DNA of 64,000 bases from Neoceratodus forsteri (taxonomy: Eukaryota; Chordata; Ceratodontiformes; Ceratodontidae): contig CM057459.1 of NCBI GenBank assembly GCA_016271365.2, positions 816,847,001 through 816,911,000 on the forward strand, written 5' to 3'. Shown in pieces: positions 32,820-45,054 of this stretch. Within the stretch, counting starts at the first letter, position 1. Every line of letters begins with the position of its first letter. Under the pieces are notes generated by a model that saw nothing but the letters and a program-made list of their open reading frames with translations, was not told the origin of the DNA and did no database searches. The translations under genes were made by a program, and so were the position numbers.

Positions 32820-34530
32820 TCAGAAGGCCTGATTTTCAAAGAGCCATTAAATCTGTGCAAGTTGCACCAAACCCCTGCCTGCAGAAACTTCAGGTGCACG
32901 AGAAACACTGCACCAGATTTTCATAAAACAGGGGTTCCCTCATCAAGGTCCCCAGATTTGTCACAGGAAGAATGTTGCACCACACAGGTGGTGTACTGGA
33001 GGGATTTGACGGAAGGTGCTGTCATCCCCCTGATCGGTGCACAGCTGGCATCTGCACAGCAATGATGTGGGGAAGAGATCCTGCAACCCACCATGGACAG
33101 TGCCAAGGGTCCTTTTAAAACACCTTAGTGGGTGCTGTGTGACATGGCATGCTGTGACAAAGAGAATGGTGGCACTGGGCAGGTGTGCCTACAACAGTCC
33201 CACAGAACTGTAATACATCTTCATGTGCAGGCACCAACCCCTGTCCCAGACTCCCAGTGTTATCAGTCCTGCCAGGTATCCCATAGCTGTCAAAGTCCCC
33301 AACAAGCAGGGGAGTGTCCAAGGCTGCATAGTATCAGGTGCAGCTTTGTGACAGACATGGGCCCATGAACAGCTCAACATGCTCCTTCTGAGCAGCCTAC
33401 TGTATGTGGTCAAAATACATATACAGGTACTGTAGAAGCAGTGGGAGGTTGGTGGGCACCCCTACAGGCAGGTACTTTACATTAGTGTGGGTGATGGAAT
33501 GACAAGGGAACTGCAACGATAGTTACAGGAGTGGGGAAGCCCCATCCCTGCCACCATGCCCTGCCAAGTTAAAACAGTGTCAGTGACATGTCAGGGGGGT
33601 GGCTGCATACATTGGCATTTTACAGTAGGTAGCCATCCACCTGATATGTCACTGACACTGTTCCTACACTGCATGGCACAGTGGCAGGAAGGACATTTCC
33701 CCACACCTGTAACTATGGTTGCAGTGCCCTTGTCATTCCATCACCCACACTCATGTATGGCACCTGCCTATAGATGTGCCCACCAATCTACTGGTGCTAC
33801 TACAACACCTGTACATGCAGTTTACCTGCAAATGGTGGGCTCTGCAGCATTGGCATGTCAACCTGCCAGTGGTTCTCTGTCTGTCACAAAGCTGCACTGC
33901 ATAACATGTAACCCAGGACACTCCCTGCTTGTCGTGGACTTTGACAGCTATCAGACACCCTGCAAAGCTGATAATCCCAGGGGTCTGGGACAGGGTCATT
34001 CCATGCATATGAAGAATGATCCTGACTATGGGTCAGTGGAACTGTTGTGGGCACACCTGCCTGGTGCCACCATTCTCCTTGCCACAGCATGCCGTGTCAC
34101 ACAACACCTACTAGGGCAATCCAACAGGACCCTTGGCACTGTCCAAGGTGGGTTGCTGGGTTTCCACTCACACATCACAGTACTGACTTTCAACACAAGG
34201 GCTGTTAGACCAGCTTATGGATGGTCTCACCACAGCCATGCCATGTGACCATGGAGAGGCTTTCAAAATCCCAAATTAGGGGATGCTGCAGTCATGCCAT
34301 AGTGCAAGCTCCCTTCCACCTTGGCACATCAGTGCAGCCATCACAAGGATGGTGCAAGCCCAGTTGGTGCAGGCAGTCCCTCAGCAGTGCAAGGCGCCTT
34401 ACAAAATTGGGACTGCTGCAAGGAGCAGTGCACAGAGCCTTTGCACCATTTTTCCTTGAGTCAAGCCTCTTGTGCCACTCATGATCTTTCAAAAATTGGG
34501 CCCATTTTCTGCAAACTGTGGAATACTGTT
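32820..34530. mobile_element. Large foldback element, arms over 500 bp
   Basis: From 33083 to 34157 the sequence is one long palindrome centred near 33619. 'gcaacccaccatggacagtgcc' pairs with 'ggcactgtccaaggtgggttgc', 'gtgtgacatggcatgctgtg' with 'cacagcatgccgtgtcacac', 'tagctgtcaaagtcc' with 'ggactttgacagcta', and 'gtcagtgacatgtcagg' with 'cctgatatgtcactgac'. Arms look about 80% identical by eye. Weaker pairing extends outward (about 32830 with about 34480). Both arms read outward as the same protein-like sequence ('LLVGDFDSY' on minus, 'LLVVDFDSY' on plus). Confidence 0.85.
33556..34248 (+). pseudogene. Possible PIF/Harbinger transposase remnant in the right arm
   Basis: A 230-codon open frame, one arm of the palindrome. 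In order it has 'AYRCAHQSTG', 'VHAVYLQMVGSAALA', 'SGSLSVTKLHC', 'HSLLVVDFDSYQTPC' and 'TQHLLGQSNRTLGTVQGG'. These resemble the Harbinger nuclease series 'AIDCTH', 'N.Q.VCDA', 'GS.HDS..', 'LLGDSGYP' and 'TR..VERTFG.LK'. The residues usually taken as catalytic are mostly replaced, so homology is tentative. The left arm carries the same series on the minus strand. It could also be a chance frame. Confidence 0.35.
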
Positions 34531-34689
34531 CTCTGGATTACATACTCCACTGAATATTATTTGATGCTTTACATAGAAATGCTTTTTGGGGATTCTGCAG
34601 AATTAAAAAGGAATTCTGAATAGCATTTCTGAAGCAGATTTAGCAATCTGAACAAATTATGGCTGAAGAATTCCACATTATGTACAGCT

Positions 34690-37075
34690 CTAGCAACCAT
34701 CAATAGTTAACTGCACACACGGTAAAAACAGATATTCTTTATTTTTTATTAAAAATATAAGTGTGTTTAAGTTATGGTATATAATGTATATGTATCTGTA
34801 ACAAACAATCTGTAATATAATTATAGATATGTACTTTATTAATAACTGTATGTCCTATAAGAAATAAACAAAAACATCCATGTAGGATTGGTTATTATTA
34901 ACCACTTGGAGCAGACATTATAATGTACTTTTTGCCAGTGTCCAACACTGGTTCTGTAGACACAAACTCACATTAAATGCCAAAATGCCAAAAAAAATTT
35001 CACTATGTTTTTTGTCACATTGTAAGCCTACTTTAGAAATAGCTATCTAAAGTAGATTCACGATCATGCCCTATCATTCACATGGTGGCCAGTCACAGAA
35101 ATGTGCAGAGGGTATATGCCTTTCATTATCTGGGGGGCTATGGTGGGAGGACTTGGAGTGACAGTGTTGTGACCAGCGGGTGGGATGGTGTCGGTGACAG
35201 TCCTACTGGCAGTGGGGGGACCACTGGACTCTAGGTAAAAATGCAGTTCATCCCTGTGGGGAGATTGGGGGTGGAGGAACTACTGGAGACCCAGGACATT
35301 CTGTACTCATACTGGCAGGGTGACCAAGTGTGGCAGAGGCCGCTTGACACCAGAGAAAAATGTCATTTATACAACCAGGGTCGTTGGGGTGGGTCTATCC
35401 CTGGATAGGGAGGAAAGGGCTTTCTGCAGCCCTGAGAGGAGCTTTGTGTGTGGAAGGAAGTGTCACAAACTTTGCTTGGTCCAGGCCTGTAATGAGGCCC
35501 TAATATGATGCAAGGGACCCAATAGTGCCTTGCTGGTGTTATGTGGTCATTAGCATATAAATGTATTAATATAGCAGATTGCTCCATTAGTGAGCCCTAG
35601 CAGCCTGATTGCTTCTGCAATCCCCCTAAGACCCTATTGGTCACACACTTCTTGTGGCTGGTAGGAGGTTGGGGTTTGTGGTATACTGCCTGTGTAGTAT
35701 ACTGGAACATGCTTTTAGCACTCCTAATGTAATACAACATGTTTCAATGGACATATGGTTTACTCCAAGCATCAACAGCAAGCCCTATCCAGGATCTTCG
35801 AAAAACCTGGCCTAAGTGTTCTTGAATTGCTAATTATGCCTATTCACTGACTGCAAAGTAAAAGGGTTTCATAGTTACCTGGGTTACATTCAGTTTGTTA
35901 AAGCCCCCTTAGCTGCAGGATTTGTCAGAATAGGTTCAGTTACAATAAGGATTACCTGACTTTCTGTTCTTTATCCAAAACTGTAAAGTTATCTTAACAA
36001 AACTTTTGCAATACATACATTCATAATCTGAGAATATTTTCAGTAATATTATTTTTGATTTTGAGAAGTATTTTAAATGTGTTTCACTTCTAAGTGATAT
36101 ATAGCAGAAATATAGCTATTCTGGAAATAGTAGCTCATATTGTCCCAAATGAAAAAGACAGATGTCTGTGATAATGTTTACCACTGTTGAAAAATAATTG
36201 GTAAAATACAGTGGATTTGATGCCAGTCGGAAATGAAAACCACTGACATTTTATATTTATGCTTCCATCATTGCAAATAAAGTAGAACAGAATAAATTTA
36301 ACAGAACCCTAAGGATGTAAGCTAATTTTTAAAGTGTCTAAATTTTAAAACATACTGTAGGTGGTTACTTTGCTTTGCCAAACAGTAGAGTGTGCATATG
36401 AAATGAAAAAAAAGTCACATTAGAAAGATAAGCAGTAAATCAAACCTTTATGTAATTTGTTTAGAAACAAAATCCCATTTCTACAAGATTGGAATCACTC
36501 AGATGGTTGAAAATAAGCTGCTTCATGTAATTATAAAATACTCTAACTTGCCATACTATAGTTTCCAACTCAGTTTCCTATTTTTGATTGCTAAAGTACT
36601 GCAGATATACAATTTTGATGTGAGATTTTCAAGTTCTGTTGGCTGGACATTTCTGTACTTTCAGGAGATGAAAGACAACAAGCCCTCTAAAAATCCAGTT
36701 TCCAATTTTAATAATTGAACAGACTGTGAGGGGAATTAGAATTTGTGTTACTTCTGCTGCATAACAAGGTGTCACAAAATACTATACATGCAAATTGTAA
36801 CAGTGAGGTATCCATGTAGACAGATCTAGTAAAGCTTTCTATGCATTTCTGAAAGAAAGCATGCGTTCATAAAAAAGTAGGTTAGAAAAAAATAAACATA
36901 CGTTGACAAGGTCTTAAAGCCCCACTACCTAAGCCCTACAATTAAGCAACATGGAATGGAAGTCACACCAGTTCTAAACAAGAGGAGGTTAGGTACACTG
37001 ATTTTGAGCTACTGCACTGTAGGTTGGATAGGTGTTTTTTGCCTTAATTAAATTGTGATAATTGTTTAGCTTCAC
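34690..37075. other. Unassigned AT-rich sequence
   Basis: No gene, SINE, LINE or long repeat recognised across about 2.4 kb. It includes a 'tataatgtatatgtatct' rich stretch (34770-34860) and a moderately G-rich stretch (35090-35480). Short open frames here match nothing. Confidence 0.4.
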
Positions 37076-37139
37076 TCACTGAAGGAGATGCTAGTGGCAG
37101 GGAAGCCATAACCAGTCAGCAACACCAGCAATTCCATAT

Positions 37140-37380
37140 CCTGTAAAACCTGCCTGGCTCATCTACTCAGGGACAGCAGCAGTGCCAGCCCCAGTGATAC
37201 CAGACTTTGTTGTACACTGTCCAGGAACACCATCAATGCCAGCCCAGGACTGTTACCTGACAACAACAGCCCCAGTGATTTTATCCTTGTTCAAACCCTT
37301 GTCATCAACAGGTACCCCAGTAATCCCAGACCCAGCCAACATCCCCAGCAATAGCAACCCTCCTGCCTTCTTGTAACTGC
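37140..37380 (+). repeat. Degenerate C/A-rich minisatellite
   Basis: Phrases 'gccagccccagtgataccagac', 'caatgccagcccaggac', 'cagccccagtgatttta' and 'accccagtaatcccagac' recur at irregular spacing. The open frame through it (37182-37376) has repeated 'P-V-I-P-D' words, which is the protein-level reflection of the repeat. It is not evidence of a gene. Confidence 0.5.
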
Positions 37381-37499
37381 AATGTGTGCTCCCCAGGGCT
37401 GACTAACCACTCTGTACCTGACCTGTGGATAGAAAAAGTGTTTTATTCTCCATGGCTCCATGACACCACAGTGACAATTTTTTCCCAACTCTTTACTAC

Positions 37500-37775
37500 A
37501 GCAATGGATTTATGGTGACCGCAAGTTGCAGTTGGCATAAATCTATTGGGAAACTATTTTCATGAGGCTTCACCCCCTGAACCCCCATGTGGGGGGCTCA
37601 GCCCCCACGCAACTTAGGATTGTCATCTCTGAGTCGGAGTTGATTAGGGGAGGGGGGCAAAATCCAAAGAAAGCAAAGCCATGGTCCCGCGGGTACATTA
37701 CAGTGGCAACAGTGACTTGCCCCTGTAATGTACTTTGATGTCAAAATGTAGCTGCAGCGTCAGCATATTATTCTC
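37500..37775 (-). repeat. Interspersed repeat family R1, copy 2
   Basis: On the minus strand this aligns with 3595-3908. Shared blocks are 'cataaatccat', 'ccccacatgggggttcaggg', 'catgaaaat' and 'ctccgactcagag'. It also contains a hairpin (plus strand): GTACATTACAG at 37694 pairs perfectly with CTGTAATGTAC at 37724. Both copies are of similar age by eye. Confidence 0.6.
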
Positions 37776-37779
37776 CATT

Positions 37780-39545
37780 AGTCATATGCCTGTGTCTTTC
37801 ACAGAGTTATCATAGTAATCAGACAGTTATATGAACCTTTTTAGGCAATATTGCCCTTTAACTACTCTCCTTTTCTCAAAGGGTATATCCCACTATAAAA
37901 TTCTTGCTGCAGTATTCATCCAATTTAATTTTGAAAGTTTATATATTTATGCAGCCTATAACTTCGAGTGGTAGGCTGTTCCAGAGGGAAACCACTTTCT
38001 GTGTAAAGCAGATTGATCTCCTCATGGTGTGATTTAGTTCACCCTTTAATTGCAACCCATGCCTTCTTAAGTCTCTATTTACTTCTTTCATTTCAACCCC
38101 CAGACAGTACCATAAATCTCCATCATTAAATGACATGGAAACAATGCACATATCATCTCTCAGTCTCCGACATTCCAGTGTATATAAATCTAGACTATGT
38201 AACATTTCCTCATATGGCTGACCTTGTAAATTCCCCACCATTCTTGTTGCTCTGTGTTGCTCCCCCTCTATTAATCTGAGCTCACTCTTTTTATATGGTG
38301 CCCAAAACTGGGCAGAGTATTCCAAATGCATCCTCACAAGTGAGCCATACAAGGGCATATTCACACTTCTATCTAGACTTGTAATATGCCTTCGTTTGCA
38401 TGCCAGGATACTGGAGGCAAGGTCATTTGATATAACTATCCCCAGATTCCTTTCCTTAGTCACCACCCTAAGTTTATGTCCACCCAAGAAATATGATGCA
38501 CATCTATTTTTTCTCCCCATGTGCATCACAGTACATTTCTCTAAGTTAAAAGTTAGATTATGTTTTGTGCCCAATTTACCAATCCATTTATTTCTCTCTG
38601 GATTTTTCCATTCTTATTCAGTGCTATCCACCACTGAGCCTGTTTTACTCTCGTCTGTGAAATTAACCATCCACACATCATTACATTTCACTGAAGTCAC
38701 ATAGATATTAAAAACAACCAGTCTGAGCACCGAGCCCTGGGGCAGTCCACTGAAAACTGGTGTCCACGTGGAAGTCTTTCCCCGTGTCATTACTTGTTGC
38801 TCTCTCTCAGCTAACCAACATTCAGTCCATGCTATTAATGTAATTTTACGTCCTAGTTCTTGTGGTGTGCTAATAATACAATCATGTGGTACCTTATTGA
38901 AGGCCTTACTATAATCAAAAAACACCACATCAACTGCCTTTCCTCCCTCCACTGCCCTTGCAACTTGCTCATAAAAGATTAATAGAATAGTGAGGCAGGA
39001 CTTCCCACTCATAAAGCCATGTTGTACAGTGTCCCTTTGGTTAGTACTCTCCAGTAATTTTTTCCAATTCCTCCTTTATAATCCCTTCCATAACTTTCCT
39101 CAGGATTGACATCAAGCTGACTGGCCTATAATTTTTGGACAGCTTTCTATCCCCTTTTTGTATATAGGGATCACCCTTGACTTCCTCCAAGAATTTACCA
39201 TTTGTCTGATATTTATTGACTCCTGAAAGATTACTCCCACTGGCCCTGCCAGCTCCTTTGCCAATTCTTTCAGAATTCTTGAGTGCAATGAATCAGGCCC
39301 CATTGCTTTGTTGAGATTCAGTTTGGTAAATCTTTTATACAGTACACATCATTACTATCTTTTGCAATATATGAAGTATCGGATAAAGGCTTTGTAGTCA
39401 TGCCAGAAGTGGTCCCTTTATTAAACACACTGCTGAAGTACATGTTTAACTCTTCTGCCATATGCCTCTCATCAGTTATTATTTGGCCTTCCATATCTAC
39501 TGAGGGTCCCACTTGTGTAATTCTCCTCACGCATATAGCTGATCT
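37780..39545 (-). pseudogene. CR1 LINE, 5'-truncated, ORF2 only
   Basis: Minus-strand frames: 39318-39530 'MAEELNMYFSSVF'; 39112-39303 'GPDSLHSRILKELAKELAGP' (fingers); 38614-39012 'VFFDYSKAFNKVPHD' (domain A) and 'SGLPQGSVLRLVVFNIYV' (domain B); the YADD box is replaced ('VNFTDESK'). 37939-38574 is the 211-codon C-terminus ('LTFNLEKCTVMHMGRKN', 'EGEQHRATRMV', 'SLWNSLPLEV'), ending in a stop at 37939. It starts in the connector, so it is a 5'-truncated, dead copy. It lies in tandem with the fuller CR1 at 39757-43600 but is a different copy. Confidence 0.9.
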
Positions 39546-39651
39546 GCTCTCAGGAGAAAATTTTCAACTCAGCCAGGAGAGAGTGGGGAAGAAGTTTTGT
39601 CAGCGCTGCCTGAATTCTGCTGTAGAGGGTCTCGGAGGAGCAAGCAGACAG

Positions 39652-39730
39652 AGAATGCTGAGAAGCTTATCCCCACTTTATAAAAGGTATGCTGTAGTCA
39701 CCTAACTTGAAACTGGGGACTCAGCATTCT
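39652..39730. repeat. Short inverted repeat
   Basis: AGAATGCTGA (39652-39661) pairs perfectly with TCAGCATTCT (39721-39730), with weaker inner pairing 'tccccac' against 'ctgggga'. It lies in the 210-bp gap between two CR1 copies and may be the remains of a small transposon. Confidence 0.4.
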
Positions 39731-39829
39731 TTTTAAACTTTTTTAGCTGTTAATAGAAACATAGAGGTTGACAGCAGATAAGGACCGCAAGGCCCATCCA
39801 GTCTGCCCATTTTTTCTACCTTATGAATG

Positions 39830-42720
39830 TGCCATAGGCCTTTACTCTGTCAATGGCCTATCTATTCATTCTCATATGTATTGCTCCCTTGTGCCTATCC
39901 CATGCCTGTTTGAATCCCTGCACTGTATTCATATACACCATTTCCTGAGATAGGCTATTCCATCCATGCACTACCCTTTCTGTGAAAAAGAACTTCCTCA
40001 CATTATCCATTAATTGGCCTCCCTCATGCTGTGTCCTCTTGTCTTGCTGTTTTTCTTAAATTGAAACATGTTAGACTCTTTCACCTTGTTAATGTCCTTA
40101 AGATGTTTGAATGTTTCAATCATATCACCTCTCTCCCTCCTTTGCTCAAGGGTATACATATTGAGCTCCATTAATGTGTCCTAATATGTTTTCTGATGCA
40201 GTCCCTGCAACATTTTGGTTGCCCTTCTCTGGACTTCCTCCATTTTGTTAATGTTCTTGTGCAGATGCGGCCTCCAGTACCACACAGAGTTCTCCAGATG
40301 GGACCTAACCAGTGTCTTGTAAAGAGGGACTATTACCTCTATCTTATGACTTGTGATACCCATATTAATACACCACAGCATCCCTCTAGCCTTACCTATT
40401 GTTTAGTGCTCTGCTTGGATGATTTCAGATCATCTGTGATGATGATGCCCCAGTCTCTTTCTTCCATTGTGATTGCCAGCAACTCCCATCCCAACCTATA
40501 GGTGGCTTAATGGTTTCTCTTCTCGATGTGCATGATCTTGCACTTCTTTGCATTAAACATCAGTTGCCACTCTTCTGACCATTTTTCTGTTTATCCAGAT
40601 ATCTTCTCATTCTGCCCACCCCATCTGGATCATCTACTCTGTTGCAGATCTTGGTGTCATCCTGCAAACAGACAAACCTTACCCTCCAGTCCATCTGCAA
40701 TATCTGTTCTGATGAAGATATTGAAGAGGACTGGTCCCAGGACTGATCCATGAGGTACCCCACTTGTGACTTGCATCTCTTCTGTCTGTATACCATTTAC
40801 TACCACTGTCTGTTTTCTGCCCACAAACCAGTTTGCCACCCAGATGACCAACTTCTGACCCACCCTGAGCCTACCCAGCTTATCAATCAATCTTCTATGT
40901 GGAACAGTATCAAAAGCTTTGCTGAAGTCAAGGTAGGCGACATCAACTGCACCTTCTTGGTCCACCACTCTGGTTATCCAATGAAAGAAATTTATGAGAT
41001 TTGTTTGACTGGCCCTTCCTGTTGTAAACCCATGATGTATTGGATCCTGTGCTCCTATGGATTCCAGGTGTTGCACTATCCTTTCCTTAAGGATTGCAAC
41101 CATAATCGTGCCCACTACTGAGGTAAGACTGACTGGTCTGTAGTTCCCTGCCTCCTCCCTGTTACCACTCTTGTGGAGTGGGATCACATAAGCCCTTTTC
41201 TAGTCTTCTGGGACCTCTCCTATGCTCATAGACTCACTATACAGCTTTGAGAATGGCTCTGCTAGTTCCATCCTTAGTTCTTTTAGTACCCTAGGATGTA
41301 TGCCATCAGGTCTCATTGCCTCGTCCACCCTGAGCATAGTGAGCTCTTGTAGGACCCTTTCTTTTGTGAAGGGACTTGTGCATACCTCCATCCCCCCCTG
41401 CGTCCTTGATGCTGAGCTGTGGGCCCTGCCATACCTTCTCCTCACTAAATACTGAGCAGAAGTATCTATTTAGGATTGATGCTTTTCCTTGGTCCTCCTC
41501 CACACACTTCCCCTTATCCCCTGTGATCTTAGCAATACCTCCTCTGGACTTTCTTCTTTCACTAATATATCTGTAGAAAGTCTTGCCCCTTTTTTTTACT
41601 GTTCATGCTAGTGTTTCCTTGGTTTGGGTGTCTGCCTGCCTTAATGCCTTCCCTGCTTCCCTTAGGGAAGTTTGGTACTCCTCCCCATATTCGTCCCATT
41701 GCATTCCCTTATATTTCCTGAAGGCCAACCTTTTGGCTCTGATCTTTTCTGCTACTGCTTTTGAGAACCAAAATGGTTTCCTCCTTCTTTTGCTCTTGTT
41801 TTTCTCTCTAACACAATGGGATGTTGCTTCAAGTATTGGATCCTTAATGCTTGCCCACTTTGCCAGTACCCCCTCAACTGTATTTCTTCTTGCCAGGGCT
41901 AGCTTAACTCTGTTGGACATCTTATCAAAGTCAGCTCCTCTGAAGTCTTGCATTTTTGCCTTTGAATGGGACAATGTAGTTCTTGTGGCCAAATTGAACC
42001 ATACCATGTGATGGTCACTGGCCCCCAGGTGACCTTCTACCTGGAGATCTGTGATCCATTCCCCATTAGTCAGTAATAGATCTAGGATAGCCCCATCTCT
42101 TGTGGGTTGTTGTTCCAGTTGCTTGAGACCCTAACCCTGCAGGAAATCCACTATGTGTCTAGTTCTGGTGGATGTTCCTGCTGGTATTGACCAATCTGTA
42201 TCTGGCATGTTGAAGTCTCCCATTATCAGAACCTCCTTTTTAGCTGTCATGTTTTGTATATCATCTAACAGTAATGTGTCTATGTACTCCCCGTGGTCTG
42301 GATGCCTGTAGACAACCTAAGTTTGTATGGCTGTTCCATTTCCTGTTTCCAGGGTGATGCACAGTTCTTCTGGCTCCTTATGTGTATTCTGAATTTCTGT
42401 AGCTTTGATATTTTCATTGACATAAAGGGCCACTCCCCCCTCCCTTTTTGCATCTCTGTCTCTTCTGAACAGTACATTGCCGGGTACTGAAGTCTCCCAA
42501 GTGTGGTTACTGGTGAACCATGCCTTGCTAATGGCTACTATGTCCAGTTTAGCCTCTGTCATTGTTGCCTGCAGGTCTCGGATCTTGTTTCCCAGACTGT
42601 GGGCATTTGGGTACCTAATTTTCCATTGTCCAGATTTTGGTGCATTAGTTGTTGGGTGAGGTCCAGTGTTTGCCCTGCATGTTGTATGGGGAGCTGGACC
42701 TTTTTCCTTACCTATTGATG
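39830..42720 (-). pseudogene. CR1 ORF2: endonuclease and reverse transcriptase
   Basis: Minus-strand pieces, N to C: 42317-42562 'KLDIVAISKAWFTSNHTW' (E..W site; Glu is Lys) and 'EGGVALYVNENI'; 41603-42007 begins 'MVWFNLATRTTL' (just after the SDH motif) and includes 'RRKPFWFSKAVAEKI'; 41200-41445 'DGIHPRVLKELRMELAEP'; 40657-41187 '[20 protein letters not shown]', '[15 protein letters not shown]' (domain A intact), '[18 protein letters not shown]' (domain B); then a decayed YADD ('VCLFAG'); 40181-40381 'VQRRATKML'. The copy is dead through frameshifts but little truncated. Confidence 0.9.
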
Positions 42721-42758
42721 CAAATGAAATACAAACATGCTGAACTCCTGTTTGATCA

Positions 42759-43340
42759 CTAGCTGAGTGTGGAGGGGTGTTCTTCCCATTTGATGTATCG
42801 GGTGCACCCCCTCCCTATTTGATGGTTTAAATAGTCTGCAAAGATGTCAAATTTCTGCCCACTGCACTGACTCCCTCCTTTGTAAAATGCAGTCCATCGA
42901 ATATAAAGGACTTGCACTCCCAAAACTGTTGCCAGTTGTCTATAAATTTGTATCTTTTTTCCTGGTACCAGTCCTTGATCCACATGTTTAGCTCCCCTAT
43001 CTCCCCTTCTCTAATCTTCCATCCATCTGTGCCCCCCAGACTGACAGGATCTCAGAGAAGGAGAAGCTAGATGGAATGGATGACAGTTTGTCTCCCAACC
43101 TGGTCAGGTATTTCTTGGTCTCCACAACTGACCGGCTGTTGAGATTGTTAGTCCCTATGTGTACCAGGATGTGGATGTTTTCTCCTGATTCCTGTAAGAT
43201 TATAGCAATGTGATCAGTATCTGTCCACACTGATGTACCTAGGAGACATCTGACCATTACCCCTGGCCAGAGGTAGGTATCAGCTTCCTCAATCATGGAG
43301 TCATTGAGTCTCCAATGATGAGATCAGAATATTTATTGGT
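42759..43340 (-). pseudogene. CR1 ORF1, SGNH/GDSL esterase-like
   Basis: Minus-strand frames give 'LIIGDS' near 43300 (block I, catalytic Ser), 'MIEEADTYLWPGVMVRCLLG' (43296 downward, the 'CLPGA' block) and 'ILVHIGTNNLNS' near 43150 (block III, HxGTNN). 42759-42983 includes 'LVPGKKIQIYRQLATVLG'. In CR1 elements ORF1 is an esterase-like protein that helps reverse transcription, possibly by membrane or RNA-protein association. Block I and III residues are visible; frames are broken. ORF2 follows downstream at 42720. Confidence 0.75.
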
Positions 43341-43649
43341 TGGATTCTTTTTTGTTGTTGAACTCCCCACTAAGCCCATGCCTGGATTTTGAAGTGATTA
43401 AGGTGTGGTAAATGGCAGTTGTTTTGAGGGGGTTTCTCCTCGAACCATGGTGCTAGTTAGGCCAGTTCTTGGCTAACTGGAAATGCTGGCATCAAACAAG
43501 AAAGGCCTAGGAGCTCCCCACACACCTATCAGCTTACTATGTCTGCTACCATGGTCCCATTTCATTCTGCTGCTGTTTTTTTTCCTCCCCCAGGAGAGAG
43601 ATTGACTGACCTGGGGCTTGGAACCTTCTTGCCAAGTGAAGGAAAGACT

Positions 43650-45050
43650 GGGATCTGAGGATTTCTTTAGTGACTGTGCTTGGGTTTGCGGTGAGCTGTG
43701 GAGGGCCCGAATAGCCGCCAAGCATAGTAACCTCTCCAAAAATCCCAAACACGGAACTCCAAATGAACTTCATGCAAAACCTCCAAAACTTACAAAGCCA
43801 AGAGATCCAAAAAAGGGCTTGTGGTTTGTTTTGGGAACTTTTTAAATATCTAAACACCCAAATATATAAACATTTATATAACTAAAGGTAGTATAAGTAT
43901 AAACATATAAACCCTGAAAAATGTATTTTGACAAGCAGATATACTTCCTTTTTTGCTACTTGTCCCTGTGTTTAGAACTGTTGTTTTTCTGACTTTCTGT
44001 TCTAAACCCTTTTGTGTCTCTCTGTGAGGCCTTAGCTTAGTTAACGTGACCATTTGTCAAACTTTTAGAAGTTTTTCAAAGTTTCCAAAATTATTAAACA
44101 CAGATGTAGGAGTAATTTCAATCTTGATTGGACTTTTGATATTATAAACTTGAAACCAAACCTGCTAACATTATTAGGGTCACGAGTGCTAACTGCATCC
44201 TTAAAATGCATGCATGGCGTTCTGCTCCTCAGATCGCCATTTTTCTGCAGAGAGAAAGCTCATTATTCCGCCAGCATGGATGTCTATTTAGATCTATTTC
44301 CATTTCTCCTATTTTTCTTATTTATTTATTTGATGAATGGACCAAAGTAAGAAAAAGTTTTATATGTGAAACATATTATCAGCTAGACGAACCTCAAAGT
44401 ATATGCATTTAAATTTTGTACCTCTGTACCTCTGTGTTTTAAACATATTTTAAATGTTGAAGCCTACGAAAATTTAGGGATTGAAAACTGTACACATAAT
44501 TATTTTATATTAGCATAGGGAGCCACTCCTTATAAGATCTTTTAAGATTTTTAGGATTTTGTAGTTAAATTACTGATTTATCATATTTGAACACACAAAT
44601 GGTGATTCTGACATGTCCAAAATAAAACATAGACATTTTGGTATTGAGGTATTGAGGTGAACCCTTGTCTTCCTACGTTTTAATTCACACTTATTAAAAT
44701 ATCCTTTAAACCATAATTCTTATAAGACATGAGACATAAGAAATCGGTATTAGACTAGGCATATTTGCTTGATTAGGAATCAGAATCTAGGATAGTCAAT
44801 TTAGGATATAAAGCAAGTTTGATTTAATTACTATTTAACTCATTAATCCATAAACCTCAACCAATTCAGCTGCATCTTGAAAGTATTTATAAGCATTTAT
44901 ATTTATTTACTAAGTCCATTTTATATTTATTTACTTAGTCCAACTCTAGCTCTCTTTTTTCAAAGGGGGAGATTCAGGTGTGCTGGTTCTGCATGTATCC
45001 ATACTAGAACCTTTTCCAGAGTAGTTTTTGGTACAAAACATATTGTGCAA
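43650..45050. other. Unassigned AT-rich sequence
   Basis: No gene or repeat recognised apart from the possible 5' edge of the CR1 element. Overlapping open frames near 43470-43860 on both strands do not resemble any family and may include CR1 5' UTR. Confidence 0.4.
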
Positions 45051-45054
45051 CAGT

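Larger units (their letters stand above)
39757..43600 (-). mobile_element. CR1 LINE, near full length
   Basis: All CR1 parts occur in order on the minus strand: 5' region (about 43350-43600), ORF1 with SGNH-type motifs (42990-43340), endonuclease (42000-42720), connector (41200-42000), reverse transcriptase (40190-41190), C-terminus (39830-40190) and a short 3' end reading 'gcagactggatgggcctt' and 'gctgtcaacctctatg' at 39757-39800. This 3' signature is common to CR1 families in several non-mammalian vertebrates. At about 3.8 kb it is close to the family's usual 4-4.5 kb. Confidence 0.9.

Noticed and set aside
32362..34690. Terminal repeats 'tagagtgctgtac' (32362) and 'gtacagctcta' (about 34680) as ends of one hAT
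   Set aside because: The termini are similar but the flanking 8 bases agree at only about five positions, so I did not define element ends from them.
37182..37376. Open frame with repeated PVIPD words, like a repeat protein
   Set aside because: The pattern follows from a C/A-rich minisatellite. No start context or neighbours suggest a gene.
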